Shown here: positions 13,735 through 24,489 of the stretch, one piece after another
Position numbering within the stretch: position 1 is the first letter of the stretch
Layout: every line of letters begins with the position of its first letter
Assembly: GCA_002633005.1 (NCBI GenBank)
Contig: NMRA01000183.1
Span: 217,640 to 280,105, forward strand
DNA from: Phoronis australis
Lineage: Eukaryota > Phoronida > Phoronidae
Length of the DNA stretch: 62,466 bases
Direction: 5' to 3'
Notes under the pieces: generated by a model
What the model was told of the DNA's origin: nothing
Seen by the model: the letters and a program-made list of their open reading frames with translations, nothing else
Databases searched by the model: none
Translations under genes and position numbers: made by a program

Positions 13735-14120
13735 TTATTCCTGTTGGCTTTGGATATTTCTAATCAAAGCGCTCTTCTCATTTGCTTTCACCAAATATTA
13801 CCGAAATCGAGATGTATTTATAAGCATATGTGTCATCCATTACCGCCCCATCACTGTGGTTTTTCTGAGAAAAGTCTGTTACGCGACGATCTCGAGGGTC
13901 TCAGACAAAAGGTCTTATTTCACACATTCAACCAAACAACACACATACACTAAGCTACACCATCTCCTGAGTAGACTTGCAAAAAAATAAAAGTGGCATA
14001 AATTTAACAATCTTTTACGATAAATAGGCAATCGATTTAGGCGAGATCGACTGTCTTCATGTTGTTGTCCTCCGTGGGGCGAGACTGAACGCGAAAATGT
14101 AGGCCAACGTTGTGACGTCA
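13735..14120 (+). repeat. Uninterrupted copy of local repeat unit (empty site)
   Basis: This matches the two flanks of the transposon at 11599-13221 joined together, without the 1.6 kb insert. The junction reads CGATAAATAGGCAATCGATTTAGG, in two pieces CGATAAATAGGCA and ATCGATTTAGG, against CGATAAATCGGCAG-TTAA in the filled copy, so the TTAA target aligns with TTTA here. It is either an older duplicate that was never hit or a second dispersed copy of the same repeat. Confidence 0.6.
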
Positions 14121-14393
14121 CATTTTCGTTTTCTGTTCGTGCAGCCGAAACTCTGATATTAAAAACACTGAAACGTAAATCACTCAAAACGTAACGCACG
14201 TACATGTAGGCGTACTCTGCTAGACCCGTAAACTGTCTCTGAATAAGTGTTGACACACTGCTACTGTTACATGTAGAAACCTCTTAGAGCCCCATAAACA
14301 ACAAACTTCGGCCTAATTTTACAACCCCAAACCATACCATTGGTATTGCTAGAGGAGGTAGTCGAAAGTGTCCGCTTCCTATACTCATGACTG

Positions 14394-14768
14394 TTGGTTC
14401 GAGTCCCACTGGGTCACACTGCTAAACCCTTGAGTCAGGTTTTTAGCTCCTTAGCTTGATTTTAACTGTATATTTATAAAGCATAGAAATGGTTTCAGGT
14501 GATCAGTGCAATAGCCCCACCTGAGCATCCTCTGCACGTCTGGTACAACGTGTGCCAGACCGCATGCAATTATCTTTGGTATATAATAAAAAATAATTGC
14601 ACGCGGTCTGATACACGTTGTACCAGACGTGCGCAGGCCTCGCATGTGGGCCCATTGCACTGATCACCTGGAAATATTTTTATGCTTTATCAATATATGG
14701 TTAAAACCGAGCTGAGGAGCTAGAAAACTGGCTCAAGGGTTTAGCAGTGTGACCTGGTGGGACTTAAA
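14394..14768. repeat. Long imperfect hairpin (fold-back element) with tRNA-like B box
   Basis: Two arms of about 185 bp face each other (about 14394-14580 and 14585-14768). Shared blocks include GGTCACACTGCTAAACCC, AGGTGATCAGTGCAAT, ACGTCTGGTACAACGTGT and TGCAATTAT. Arm identity is about 85% by eye, with only a few bases as loop. The left arm starts with GGTTCGAGTCC (14396-14406), a perfect RNA polymerase III B box of the tRNA type; an A box upstream is weak. It may be two head-to-head SINE copies or a fold-back transposon. Transcribed, it would form a long dsRNA. Confidence 0.8.
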
Positions 14769-15299
14769 CCTCTTTGGTATAGTTACAATATCCAATTAAG
14801 AAAACGATTATTTTCACCATCACATGGATGGATTTCCGTTGACCGTTCGCAACATTTACCACTGAAACCGGCAGGTAAATATAATTTGGCGGGGACTGCA
14901 CGTAATTGTGGAAGTCACTGACTTGGAAAAACCCGGCTGTAACTCTTTTATAACCCAGGCATGTTTCGTATCATCTGTAAAGGTAGCAGATACATGTATA
15001 AATGGTTTACCAGGCTTTGAAAGTCGAACACCACGCCATTCTCAATCTTCAAGCTGCGTACGGGTGTCACTTTTGACGTCTGTTCAAGTCTGTTATCACC
15101 TGTTATCACAGGAATATTCCGGCACATTCGCCGATTCTCCATAATGAGAGTCGCATGAATTGCTATTAGGATTGGTAACTTGAGGCTGCAAAATAGCCGG
15201 GGTGTGTTGAATACTTCTTGCTATCACCGGGCTACTTAAGTCACGGAAAATGAAAATTTCCTAAGGATTCCTCAAATACTACAGTACATTCTTACGAAA

Positions 15300-16225
15300 T
15301 CTGCGGTCGCATGGGTTGCTGCAGAAACATGTTGGGCTGCATGGCACGATCGTGCTTTCCGTAGATTAAAAAAATGCTAGAATGATCTCAAGCATTCGTA
15401 CATTATGATTTGCAGAAATCAACCCGTGATGCTCTGGGATACATTACCTTACGGAATTGGGTGCTGTGCCCGCCCAATGAACGTATGCATGAGCGTTCGA
15501 TTCGCGCTCATCCAGAAAATCTGGATAAGTCACGTGAGACAATCAATAAGTTGCGACAACGGAGTCTGGAAAGTGATTTGTTGCGTTCAACGCAGAGGGA
15601 CAGACCGCGGAGTAGAAGACTATTTTGACTATTCTTACCCTGGAAGTCCGATCTTATTATCCAAGACAACTGCTTGTTATGGGGATCTCGTGACGAGGTC
15701 CACCCAAGCTCGTGAAGTTTCTATGGATATGATCCTCGAACTTCATTCAGGAATGTTGAACTTGAGATGGCTTCTCGCCATACATGTATCTTATTTTTGG
15801 TGACCTGCTATGACTCGGAACTAAAACGAAAAGTGAAGACGTGCCTGCTTCACCATTATTCTGACCACACATTTCCTTAGTGGAAACGTGGAAGTCATAG
15901 TCCTAAGCCCTGTTCACGTGTTCTTGTTGACTATGCTGTGCTTTTGGAAGGGAAAATGTTGTTGATCATTATTGGCGTGACTCGTGACTTGTGTTGGTCA
16001 CCTATTCTGGTGAGGCGTCTGTTAGTCGTTAAAACCAAACGTTTGCACAGTTTGGGCTACCAGATGTTGAGATGTCTGACAATGGCATATATTTTATTGG
16101 AATACCGTGCCAAGAGATGTTAAGAGAGATCGCGCCAACCGATACCTATCGAATGGATTGTGTGACGTGATTTTATTAACAACCTGCCGAACTAAAAGGC
16201 GACTTTTTCAAACCAAGTTATGGCG
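15300..16225 (+). pseudogene. Degraded Ty3/Gypsy pol: RT/RNase H junction and integrase
   Basis: Fragments of a Ty3/Gypsy polyprotein appear in order but in different frames. AFRRLKKMLE followed by AFVHYDLQK (about 15345-15420) matches the end of reverse transcriptase. LPYGIG (about 15443-15460) matches the start of RNase H. DNCLLWGSRDEV (about 15667-15702) is the conserved block before the integrase zinc-binding region. LVDYAVLLEGKMLLIII (about 15925-15975) and FAQFGLPDVEMSDNG (about 16045-16090) are integrase-core motifs, the latter containing the SDNG catalytic Asp context. Most of RNase H is missing. Several frameshifts and stops make this a dead element. The second segment copy repeats its end at 19135-19350. 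Confidence 0.8.
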
Positions 16226-16523
16226 ACATTAATCACACAAGCAGATACGTTGCAAACGCCAAAAATGATCTCTCAGGAAGGGGTAATAAATTTTGGTAGT
16301 TCTGCCCTGGTAACGCTTTCTTCCATCCAGCCTTGATCGTGCCAAAGACACCATAGAATATTATTAACTGAAATGAATTACTTTGACAATCCAGTAGATT
16401 CCTTAAACAGACCGTCAGACCAGATGAGGGATTTTTTGTAGACACTGATCGCTCAGCAACCATAAATTTACATGGAAGAAATCACGCAGAGGAAGTGAAC
16501 CATAATATGCCTGAATCAGAAGT

Positions 16524-16592
16524 CTTTAACGCAGCAGGCCCCTGTGGCATACCCCCGGACAAACGCAGCGGGCCCCGTTGGCATACCCCCAG
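16524..16592. repeat. Tandem pair, ~34 bp unit
   Basis: Two adjacent units share ACGCAGC(A/G)GGCCCC, TGGCATACCCCC and GG(A/C). The same pair is present in the second segment copy near 19648-19716. Confidence 0.75.
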
Positions 16593-17171
16593 GCATTGGC
16601 GAGTCAGACCAGAACTGGGTGCTACAGGTCTTATAACAACGTTTTGAGTCAGAATATCGTGATGGATGGATGAACGCTTTAAAACGAGTTTATTATTTCG
16701 CAAAAGATAAAAACGTGAATCCGAACAACTATAAAAGAATCAGCATTAATAGACGTAGCAGTACTGTCAAAAAGATACCGTAAATTGCATTTGCTGTCTT
16801 TGTCACAGTATATTACAAAGAAAATAGGAACGTCTTTGGTAATCTCCTGGAAGAAAAAGTCTGTCGATCCCGTTATCTTCGAGCAGTTGGAGAGGCACTT
16901 TGCCTTCATAGGTCATTTGTTGAACAGGTCTGTCCTTTTTTCAACCAGTGTACCGACTCTACTTTTGACACCCTGGATATCGCCGGTAATGGCCACAGGC
17001 TAGGTGGCCTTCGCTATTTGTTAATTATATGGTCTACTCGACTATTTTCGCTTCAGAAAAGCCGTTGGAAAAGCTAAGCCGCGTGCCGACAAAATAGGTG
17101 TTGTGCTGCACCCCTAAATTAAATTAAAACGTGACTAAACACTTACATAAAAATTAACATCACCCTGATTG

Positions 17172-18440
17172 TTAAAGGCGAAGGCAACCCTTTTTCATGT
17201 CATTTTTAGCAAAAATAGGGTCCGTTGATTATCCCATACATATTTTTCACTTATTTACAGCTTTTCATAATTTAATTAATTACTCGTCGTCTACCCCGGA
17301 AGTGACGTTTTGGGAGGCAAGAATTTCGAGCCAATTTCTTTTCATAGAGTCTGACTGTGAGAGCAGTCAAGTCAGTCATTATTCTACGTCGGTTGTGATA
17401 AGTTCGGTCGTCGTTTGCTTTTGTTTACAAGTCAGTCAACATGCCACGCTGTTGCTGCCTACCGAGATGTACTCATTATCGTCTCACGTACAGAGGAAGA
17501 ACTGTCTCACTTGCCCGAGTGTCCCGCGACACACTGCCAGTGGATGGTGACTTGAGCACCCAAATTGCTTACATCCCGCCGTGCGACTCCCTCGTCACAC
17601 ACGTGGCACCTTCTAAATAGCTCCAATACAAGTCCACAATAAACTTATCAAACTTAGGCTCACCGATCTGTTCATTGGATGGCGAACTATCCTTTTCACT
17701 GGGTGTCAAACTGGGCCTGTATTCACTCCCACTACTCAACATCGCTGCAGGGCTGCTTACAGGCTCTGGACTACAGACAACAGCACACGGGGAATCACTA
17801 CTAGTTCCTGGAATTGCACGCTATGGGGTACGTTCGGAGGCATGGGCGACAGTAGATGAAGTGCCTTCAGTCACTGTATATAGTGGCCACAGCTTGCGAG
17901 GCTTCTCGCTTCAAAAACGCACTTCTCGGGGGTGGCGACGGGGCACTGCCGGGAATCAACAGCGACGGTATGTAACCCTTCTTCAGGCGTTGTTTTGCAG
18001 GGACCTTCATCAATTCAGCGTACATATCTCTGTCGTAATCTGACGTCTGAAAATGCTTGCCACTGCTTTGAGCGTTGCGTGAACGGGTAGCTCTGCGTTT
18101 TTCACACGAGCGAGCTAGCCAAATACAGTACGGCGAAGTGTGTTATCCTTCGGAAAGTCACGTAAGGTACCCAAAGCACGTGTGAGACGATAATGAGTAC
18201 ACCCTGGTACGCAGCAACAGCGTGGCATGTTGACTTACTCGTAAACAAAAGCAAACGACGACCGACTCGACTAATCACAACAGAGGTTGAACAATGACTG
18301 ACTCGACTGCTCTCACAGTCAGACTGTATGAATAGAAATTGGCGCGAAATTCTTGCCTCCCAAAACGTCACTTCCGGAGTAGAGGACGAGAAATTAATTA
18401 AATTACGAAAAGCTGTGATTAAGTGAAAAATATGTCTGGG
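17172..18440 (-). mobile_element. THAP-carrying TTAA element (Kolobok-like), copy 1, cut by gap
   Basis: The left end is TTAA (17172-17175) followed by AGGCGAAGGCAACC. Long inverted arms of about 300 bp follow; the left arm covers about 17176-17480, and the right arm starts near 18180 and runs into the N gap. The full version is the second copy at 20299-21631. The minus strand carries a broken THAP domain and a linker, then a stretch reading KFDKFIVDLYWSYLEG. That last stretch resembles the block after the linker in Kolobok-type transposases, though I recall it only loosely. Confidence 0.65.
17867..18228 (-). pseudogene. THAP domain of transposase, broken (copy 1)
   Basis: On the minus strand, ATG at 18228 begins MPRCCCVPGCTHYRL, followed by TLRDFPKDNTLRR. 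This is the THAP start (Cys-x2-4-Cys zinc ligands, then the FP and LRR region). A stop at 18115-18117 ends the frame. One frame over, HFQTSDYDRDMYAELM then RLKKGYIPSLL give the usual THAP end (HF..DY, LK..AIPS), reaching a stop at 17867. The third zinc ligand, expected as Cys three residues before His, is Ser. THAP domains bind DNA and occur in P-element and Kolobok transposases and in host genes derived from them. Frameshift, stop and lost ligand make it nonfunctional. Confidence 0.75.
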
Positions 18441-19134
18441 NNNNNNNNNNNNNNNNNNNNNNNNNNNNNNNNNNNNNNNNNNNNNNNNNNNNNNNNNNNN
18501 NNNNNNNNNNNNNNNNNNNNNNNNNNNNNNNNNNNNNNNNNNNNNNNNNNNNNNNNNNNNNNNNNNNNNNNNNNNNNNNNNNNNNNNNNNNNNNNNNNNN
18601 NNNNNNNNNNNNNNNNNNNNNNNNNNNNNNNNNNNNNNNNNNNNNNNNNNNNNNNNNNNNNNNNNNNNNNNNNNNNNNNNNNNNNNNNNNNNNNNNNNNN
18701 NNNNNNNNNNNNNNNNNNNNNNNNNNNNNNNNNNNNNNNNNNNNNNNNNNNNNNNNNNNNNNNNNNNNNNNNNNNNNNNNNNNNNNNNNNNNNNNNNNNN
18801 NNNNNNNNNNNNNNNNNNNNNNNNNNNNNNNNNNNNNNNNNNNNNNNNNNNNNNNNNNNNNNNNNNNNNNNNNNNNNNNNNNNNNNNNNNNNNNNNNNNN
18901 NNNNNNNNNNNNNNNNNNNNNNNNNNNNNNNNNNNNNNNNNNNNNNNNNNNNNNNNNNNNNNNNNNNNNNNNNNNNNNNNNNNNNNNNNNNNNNNNNNNN
19001 NNNNNNNNNNNNNNNNNNNNNNNNNNNNNNNNNNNNNNNNNNNNNNNNNNNNNNNNNNNNNNNNNNNNNNNNNNNNNNNNNNNNNNNNNNNNNNNNNNNN
19101 NNNNNNNNNNNNNNNNNNNNNNNNNNNNNNNNNN
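18441..19134. other. Assembly gap (694 N)
   Basis: A run of N between two nearly identical segments. Open frames drawn across it are meaningless. Confidence 1.
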
Positions 19135-19350
19135 TGAGGCGTCTGTTAGTCGTTAAAACCAAACGTTTGCACAGTTTGGGCTACCAGATGTTGAGATGTC
19201 TGACAATGGCATATATTTTATTGGAATACCGTGCCAAGAGATGTTAAGAGAGATCGTGCCAACCGATACCTATCGAAAGGATTGTGTGACGTGATTTTAT
19301 TAACAACCTGCCGAACTAAAAGGCGACTTTTTCAAACCAAGCTAAAGGCG
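19135..19350 (+). pseudogene. Degraded Gypsy integrase fragment (second copy)
   Basis: This is the duplicate of 16011-16226. It carries FAQFGLPDVEMSDNG in the plus strand and then runs into stops. The upstream part would lie in the N gap. Confidence 0.75.
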
Positions 19351-20298
19351 ACATTAATCACACAAGCAGATACGTTGCAAACGCCAAAAATGATCTCTCA
19401 GGAAGGGGTACTAAATTTTGGTAGTTCTGCCCTGGTAACGCTTTCTTCCATCCAGCCTTGATGGTGCCAAAGACACCATAGAATATTATTAACTGAAATG
19501 AATTACTTTGACAATCCAGTAGATTCCTTAAACAGACCGTCAGACCAGATGAGGGATTTTTTGTAGACACTGATCGCTCAGCAACAATAAATTTACATGG
19601 AAGAAATCACCGCAGAGGAAGTGAACCATAATATGCCTGAATCAGAAGTCTTTAACGCAGCAGGCCCCTGTGGCATACCCCCGGACGAACGCAGCGGGCC
19701 CCGTTGGCATACCCCCAGGCATTGGCGAGTCAGACGAGAACTGGGGGCTACAGGTCTTATAACAACGTTTTGAGTCAGAATATCGTGATGGATGGATGAA
19801 CGCTTTAAAACAAGTTTATTATTTCGCAAAAGATAAAAACGTGAATCCGAACAACTATAAAAGAATCAGCATTAATAGACGTGGCAGTACTGTCAAAAAC
19901 ATACCGTAAATTGCATTTGTTGTCTTTGTCACAGTATATTACAAAGAAAATAGGAACGTCTTTGGTAATCTCCTAGAAGAAAAAGTCTGTCGATCCCGTT
20001 ATCTTCGAGCAGTTGGAGAGGCACTTTGCCTTCATACGTCATTTGTTGAACAGGTCTGTCCTTTTTTTCAACCAGTGTACCGACTCTACTTTTGACACCC
20101 TGGATATCGCCGGTAATGGCCACAGGCTAGGTGGCCTTCGCTATTTGTTAATTATATGGTCTACTCGACTATTTTCGCTTCAGAAAAGCCGTTGGAAAAG
20201 CTAAGCCGCGCGCCGACAAAATAGGTGTTGTGCTGCACCCCTAAATTAAATTAAAACGTGACTAAACACTTACATATAAATTAACATCACCCTGATTG

Positions 20299-21631
20299 TT
20301 AAAGGCGAAGGCAACCCTTTTTCATGTCATTTTTAGCAAAAATAGGGTTCGTTGATTATCCCATACATATTTTTCACTTATTTACAGCTTTTCATACTTT
20401 AATTAATTACTCGTCGTCTACCCCGGAAGTGACTTTTTGGGAGGCAAGAATTTCGCGCCAATCTCTTTTCATAGAGTCTGACTGTGAGAGCAGTCAAGTC
20501 AGTCATTATTCTACGTCGGTTGTGATAAGTTCGGTCGTCGTTTGCTTTTGTTTACGAGTCAGTCAACATGCCACGCTGTTGCTGCCTACCGAGATGTACT
20601 CATTATCGTCTCACGTACAGAGGAAGAACAACTGTCCCACTTGCTCGAGTGTCCCGCGACACACTGCCAGTGGATGGTGACTTGAGCACCCAAACTGCTT
20701 ACATCCCGCCGTGCGACTCCCTCGTCACACACGTGGCACCTTCTAAATAGCTCCAATACAAGTCCACAATAAACTTATCAAACTTAGGCTCACCCATCTG
20801 TTCATTGGATGGCGAACTATCCTTTTCACTGGGTGTCAAACTGGGCCTGTGTTCACTCCCACTACTCAACATCGCTGCAGGGCTGCTTACAGGCTCTGGA
20901 CTACAGACAACAGCACACGGGGAATCACTACTAGTTCCTGGAATTGCACGCTATGGGGTACGTTCGGTGGCATGGGCGACAGTAGATGAAGTGGCTTCAG
21001 TCACTGTATATAGTGGCCACAGCTTGCGAGGCTTCTCGCTTCAAAAACGCACTTCTCGGGGGTGGCGACGGGGCACTGCCGGGAATCAACAGCGACGGTA
21101 TGTAACCCTTCTTCAGGCGTTGTTTTGCAAGGACCTTCATCAATTCAGCGTACATATCTCTGTCGTAATCTGACGTCTGAAAATGCTTGCCACTGCTTTG
21201 TGCGTTGCGTGAACGGGTAGCTCTGCGTTTTTCACACGAGCGAGCTAGCCAAGTACAGTACGGCGAAGTGTGTCATCCTTCGGAAAGTCATGTAAGGTAC
21301 CCAAAGCACGTGTGAGACGATAATGAGTACACCCTGGTACGCAGCAACAGCGTGGCATGTTGACTGACTCGTAAACAAAAGCAAACGACGACCGACTCGA
21401 CTTATCACAACAGAGGTTGAACAATGACTGACTCGACTGCTCTCACAGTCAGACTGTATGAATAGAAATTGGCGCGCAATTCTTGCCTCCCAAAACGTCA
21501 CTTCCGGAGTAAAGGACGAGAAATTAATTAAATTACGAAAAGCTGTGATTAAGTGAAAAATATGTCTGGGATAATCAACAGGCCTTTGTTTTGCTAAAAG
21601 TGACATGAAAAAAGGTTGCCTTCCCATTTAA
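20299..21631 (-). mobile_element. THAP-carrying TTAA element (Kolobok-like), complete copy
   Basis: It is bounded by TTAA at 20299-20302 and 21628-21631. Termini are AGGCGAAGGCAACC on the left and, reversed, ATGGGAAGGCAACC on the right. The inverted arms are about 300 bp (about 20303-20610 and 21320-21627), sharing the CATGTCA, TTGCCTCCC and TCTCACAGTCAGACT regions. Both arms include the start of the THAP coding sequence, so MPRCCC is encoded outward-in from both ends. At 1333 bp it is too short to encode a full transposase, so it was probably mobilised in trans. THAP plus TTAA target sites is the combination known for Kolobok; P elements also have THAP but make 8 bp duplications. Confidence 0.7.
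20997..21358 (-). pseudogene. THAP domain of transposase, broken (copy 2)
   Basis: This has the same structure as the first copy: MPRCCCVPGCTHYRL from ATG at 21358, an early stop after LRRTVLG, and a shifted frame giving HFQTSDYDRDMYAELM and RLKKGYIPSLL. It differs by a few residues (HDFPKDD instead of RDFPKDN). The plus-strand arm at 20568 encodes MPRCCCLPRCTHYRL and then diverges. Confidence 0.75.
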
Positions 21632-22560
21632 CTGGATCTACTCTGTGGAAAATATAGAAAGGCAGAGAATAAATGTCACTCGGTTACGTCTCATGTTGCA
21701 TGTGCATGTAGCTTAGCAAGTCAAGCAGGAAGGTGGTTGCCACTTCCCAGAGGGAAAAGGAGACGTTTGTGCTTTTGTGGTAACATTCTAGTTTCCCTAG
21801 ACAAACTGATCAAGAATGCTTATGCGTGTACAATTAAATACTTTCGCTCATCACGTTCGAATACACTCCTCCAGCCTTGGCACCTACGATAGTCAGCTTA
21901 ACCTCAATGGCAATTGGTTTAGCAGCATATTTGTGTCAAGCCCTGTATTGGCTTAAATTGTGATTAAAGTTTCGATGTCTTTTAATTGCTCTGTGCCGTA
22001 TCTCATACACTTTTTGTGTCTTCACCTTGCTCCTTTATGGACGTGCATTTGAAGAAGTCGCTACTCCTACTAATGAATGCAATGACGTCCACCATATAAC
22101 AACTGTCCCTTACCATTTCTTTACCAACCTGTAGTAGAAGACGCTGTTCAGATCAGTAAGGCGAGTGTAAGGAAAACTGAGTTCCACATGCTACCACCGA
22201 AAGATCGCACATACAGTTGACGCTAGGACACACTGTCTCGACAAGCTTCCTCCAGTAGACATTTTGAACAGCAAGGTGCACTGACGAAAGGTTAAACAAG
22301 CACGTGCAAGTTACCGCAAGTTTGCTGACGGAGGTTCTGTAATCAGCATTTCTCTAGAGGACCTGCGTGGATACTAGTGTCGTGACAGAGAGATCATGGT
22401 CGATGTCTTGTGTGGTTCGCTTGGAGCAAAACCGCGAAATCTTGGTCACCTGCAGAGTCATGTAGTTGAATTTAACCCTCAATCTATTCTTGAGGTCTTA
22501 CAACTTTTATCACCAAGATCGACTGCACTAGTGCGTCAACTGAGAGCCAACCAATGAAGT
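21632..22560 (+). pseudogene. Degraded Gypsy pol, C-terminal part
   Basis: Weak but ordered similarity to the region after the integrase core: LLIALCRISYTF then LLYGRAFEE (about 21980-22060) fits the 'FLFxYRxxP...ELLxGR' block, and ARASYRKFADGGSV (about 22303-22345) fits the C-terminal 'YxxxFxxGDxV' block. The stretch from 21840 looks like a decayed 'YHPxxNGLAE' region. Many stops are present. It continues the element of 15300-16225 on the far side of the inserted DNA. Confidence 0.5.
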
Positions 22561-23080
22561 CCCTGAAAACGTTCTTACGACGCTATCGCCTGGTGCACTG
22601 GATTGACCGACTCAGTCCATGTACCGGTTACTTAGCCCCTCCGTGAGCGTGTGTACGGAAATCACTGAGTAGTTCGTTTTGATTCATGTCGTGCATATTG
22701 AAACTTATTATAGACTTTTCAAGCAAAATTACGCCCTGTTTAGTTGACAAAAGTACAGGAATGGAGTTAAAAGCATTTTGACTCAAACTGATCTCATAAT
22801 ATTATTAACCTTCATAGTATCCTTATTCCATTAACGACTCAAGTCACAGGCAACGCGTAGCATACTTTCGTCATTTTCAAATTCGCAATTTGTGGATGGC
22901 CAGACGGACCCAATAAACTCTTAAGCATTTTCTTGAACTGACGGTAACGGAAACCGAAATAGAACCCCTCTGACGTCAATTAATATTATGAAATCGGATA
23001 TTTGGACTGTTGCCTAATGAAGAGACATTTTGATTATTTGTACTGAGTTAAGGGAAAATAAACTGTGTCCTGTAACTTAC
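22561..23080. other. No recognised gene
   Basis: AT-rich sequence with no domain or repeat pair that I could identify. Confidence 0.4.
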
Positions 23081-23084
23081 TGCC

Positions 23085-23345
23085 AAGCATCCGCGCACCA
23101 AGCCTTCAAAATGGGGGGCTCAAATTCCTGACGTTATGGACCTTTTGCTAACAAAAGGGCGGGCGGACTAAGAAAAAAAAACGGGAGCACCACTGTGAGT
23201 TGCGCGTTTGCGCTTATTTACTGGACTTTTGTCCCATTTCCTCGGACATTTTGTCTCTCAGAGGCGGACCTTTGTGCCCACTTCGCCAAATCGGGGGGTG
23301 GTTCGAGCCCCCGGAGCCCCCCCCCCCGGGTACGCGCATGCCAAG
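23085..23345 (+). mobile_element. Short non-autonomous element, dispersed family M1
   Basis: It carries family marks: GCGCACCAAGCCTTC at the left, GGCGGACTAAG then poly-A, GCGCGTTTGCGC, CTTTTGTCCCATTTCCTCGGACATTTTGTCTCTC in separate short blocks, CCCACTTCGCCAAA, a long C run and GCGCATGCC at the right. Related copies lie at 26595-26850, 39043-39405 and 56755-56935, partly at 36895-37075. There is no coding capacity; frames within it are accidental. Confidence 0.65.
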
Positions 23346-24489
23346 TATTGCCATCCGAGCTGAAGCACCCATCGTGAAATCAAGTCATATTTGGTTATGC
23401 ATGTCTCACTGAGACCTGACTTATCAGGCCACAAGGAGAAACTGACGTCCGACCGGTGCAGCGGGTTGCATAGGTTTGCATTTCCTTTGCTTCTTAACTA
23501 AGGAAAACCCTACTGACCTCTGTAATTTTCTTGAGCTGCATGATGGCTCGTCCGCTCTCCCCTACTGAGGCCCGGAGGTAATTGCTCTCCCTTGCCCCTC
23601 ACGGTGAGGATAGAATGTAGAATTTCTAAAATTTATTTGAACGGATGCCTGTGTAAAGGTGTGTGATCAAGAGGGTCGCCAACTGCCACAGGCCATAGGG
23701 AAGCGTTGATTTTGAACTCATATCAAGATTTGTGCACCTGTTGTAGCCCAAATAGAATCCTTCATTATGCGAGACCTATTGATCATTCTATATTCAACGG
23801 TATTCTAGCGGAGTAGAAGATGCAGTTTGACAATTAAAGGCGCCATTTTCCGGGCCGGAGGTAGCGTCCATGGTCCCCATGATTGGCATTTACACCAGAG
23901 GGCGGTCTTTTCTGGTTTCGGAGACACTATGAGTTTGAAAAACGAGGTCTAGGTAGCTTTCCTCACCTAAGGTTGTGTAGACGGACTTGAAACATGAATG
24001 GAATACTGCGTCAAAAACTTCAAAACCTTACAGTAAGTTCGATAAAACTGACCCAAAGTTAATTTTCAAGTATTTTACGACTACAGCAGTCTTCACCCCA
24101 AAGCCCCTTTAGCTACATTGTACCAGACGCATAGGGTCACCTGAACTGAGCAGTCAGATGTGAAAACCATGTAGATAGGTTGTAGGTGGCGGATATCAGT
24201 GAATTTACTGTTCAATTTCATCATCCCGTCTGTTGGTAGGAAGCTAAATGAAAAGCCACCACTGAACAAAAATGTGTCACGTTGACAACTACCATTATTT
24301 CAATCAGAACACGCTGTGGCCGACTAGTACTACTATGAAACCGTGAGGAAGAGCTTATCGTCAGTTCATGGTCCAAACTAATAAAAAATCGATGTGAAAG
24401 GTTATACTGCTCTTTGTGCATTGTGGTTTACAACCAAGTGTTATCAGATCCTATACGTCCCGGTTCAGGAAAAACATCCCTGCCACAGT
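23346..24489. other. No recognised gene
   Basis: I see neither domains nor strong repeats here. Confidence 0.4.

Larger units (their letters stand above)
16011..18440 (+). repeat. Duplicated segment, copy 1
   Basis: From 16011 to the start of the N gap the sequence is almost identical to 19135-21570 in the same orientation. The offset drifts only from 3124 to 3130 bases. Differences are scattered single bases and 1-3 bp indels, about 1-2% by eye. The copy stops exactly at the gap, which is typical of two haplotype contigs placed in tandem rather than a real duplication. Confidence 0.9.
19135..21570 (+). repeat. Duplicated segment, copy 2
   Basis: Near-identical to 16011-18440. Unlike copy 1 it continues past the homologous end into unique DNA (21571 onward), and it contains the complete right arm of the THAP-carrying element. 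Confidence 0.9.

Noticed and set aside
14330-14415. A functional tRNA gene
   Set aside because: Only the B box is good; the acceptor and anticodon stems do not form and the A box is weak.
17197-18043. Plus-strand frames of 117 and 122 codons (repeated at 20324-21173)
   Set aside because: They lie in the inverted arm and antisense to the THAP remnant of the TTAA element; the minus strand explains the sequence.
18419-19247. Two frames of about 250-270 codons
   Set aside because: Almost entirely N; they bridge the assembly gap.
20299-21631. P-element identity for the THAP element
   Set aside because: P elements also have THAP but make 8 bp duplications; TTAA on both sides fits Kolobok better.
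23195-23412. Two overlapping Pro-rich frames
   Set aside because: They lie in a MITE with a long C run.
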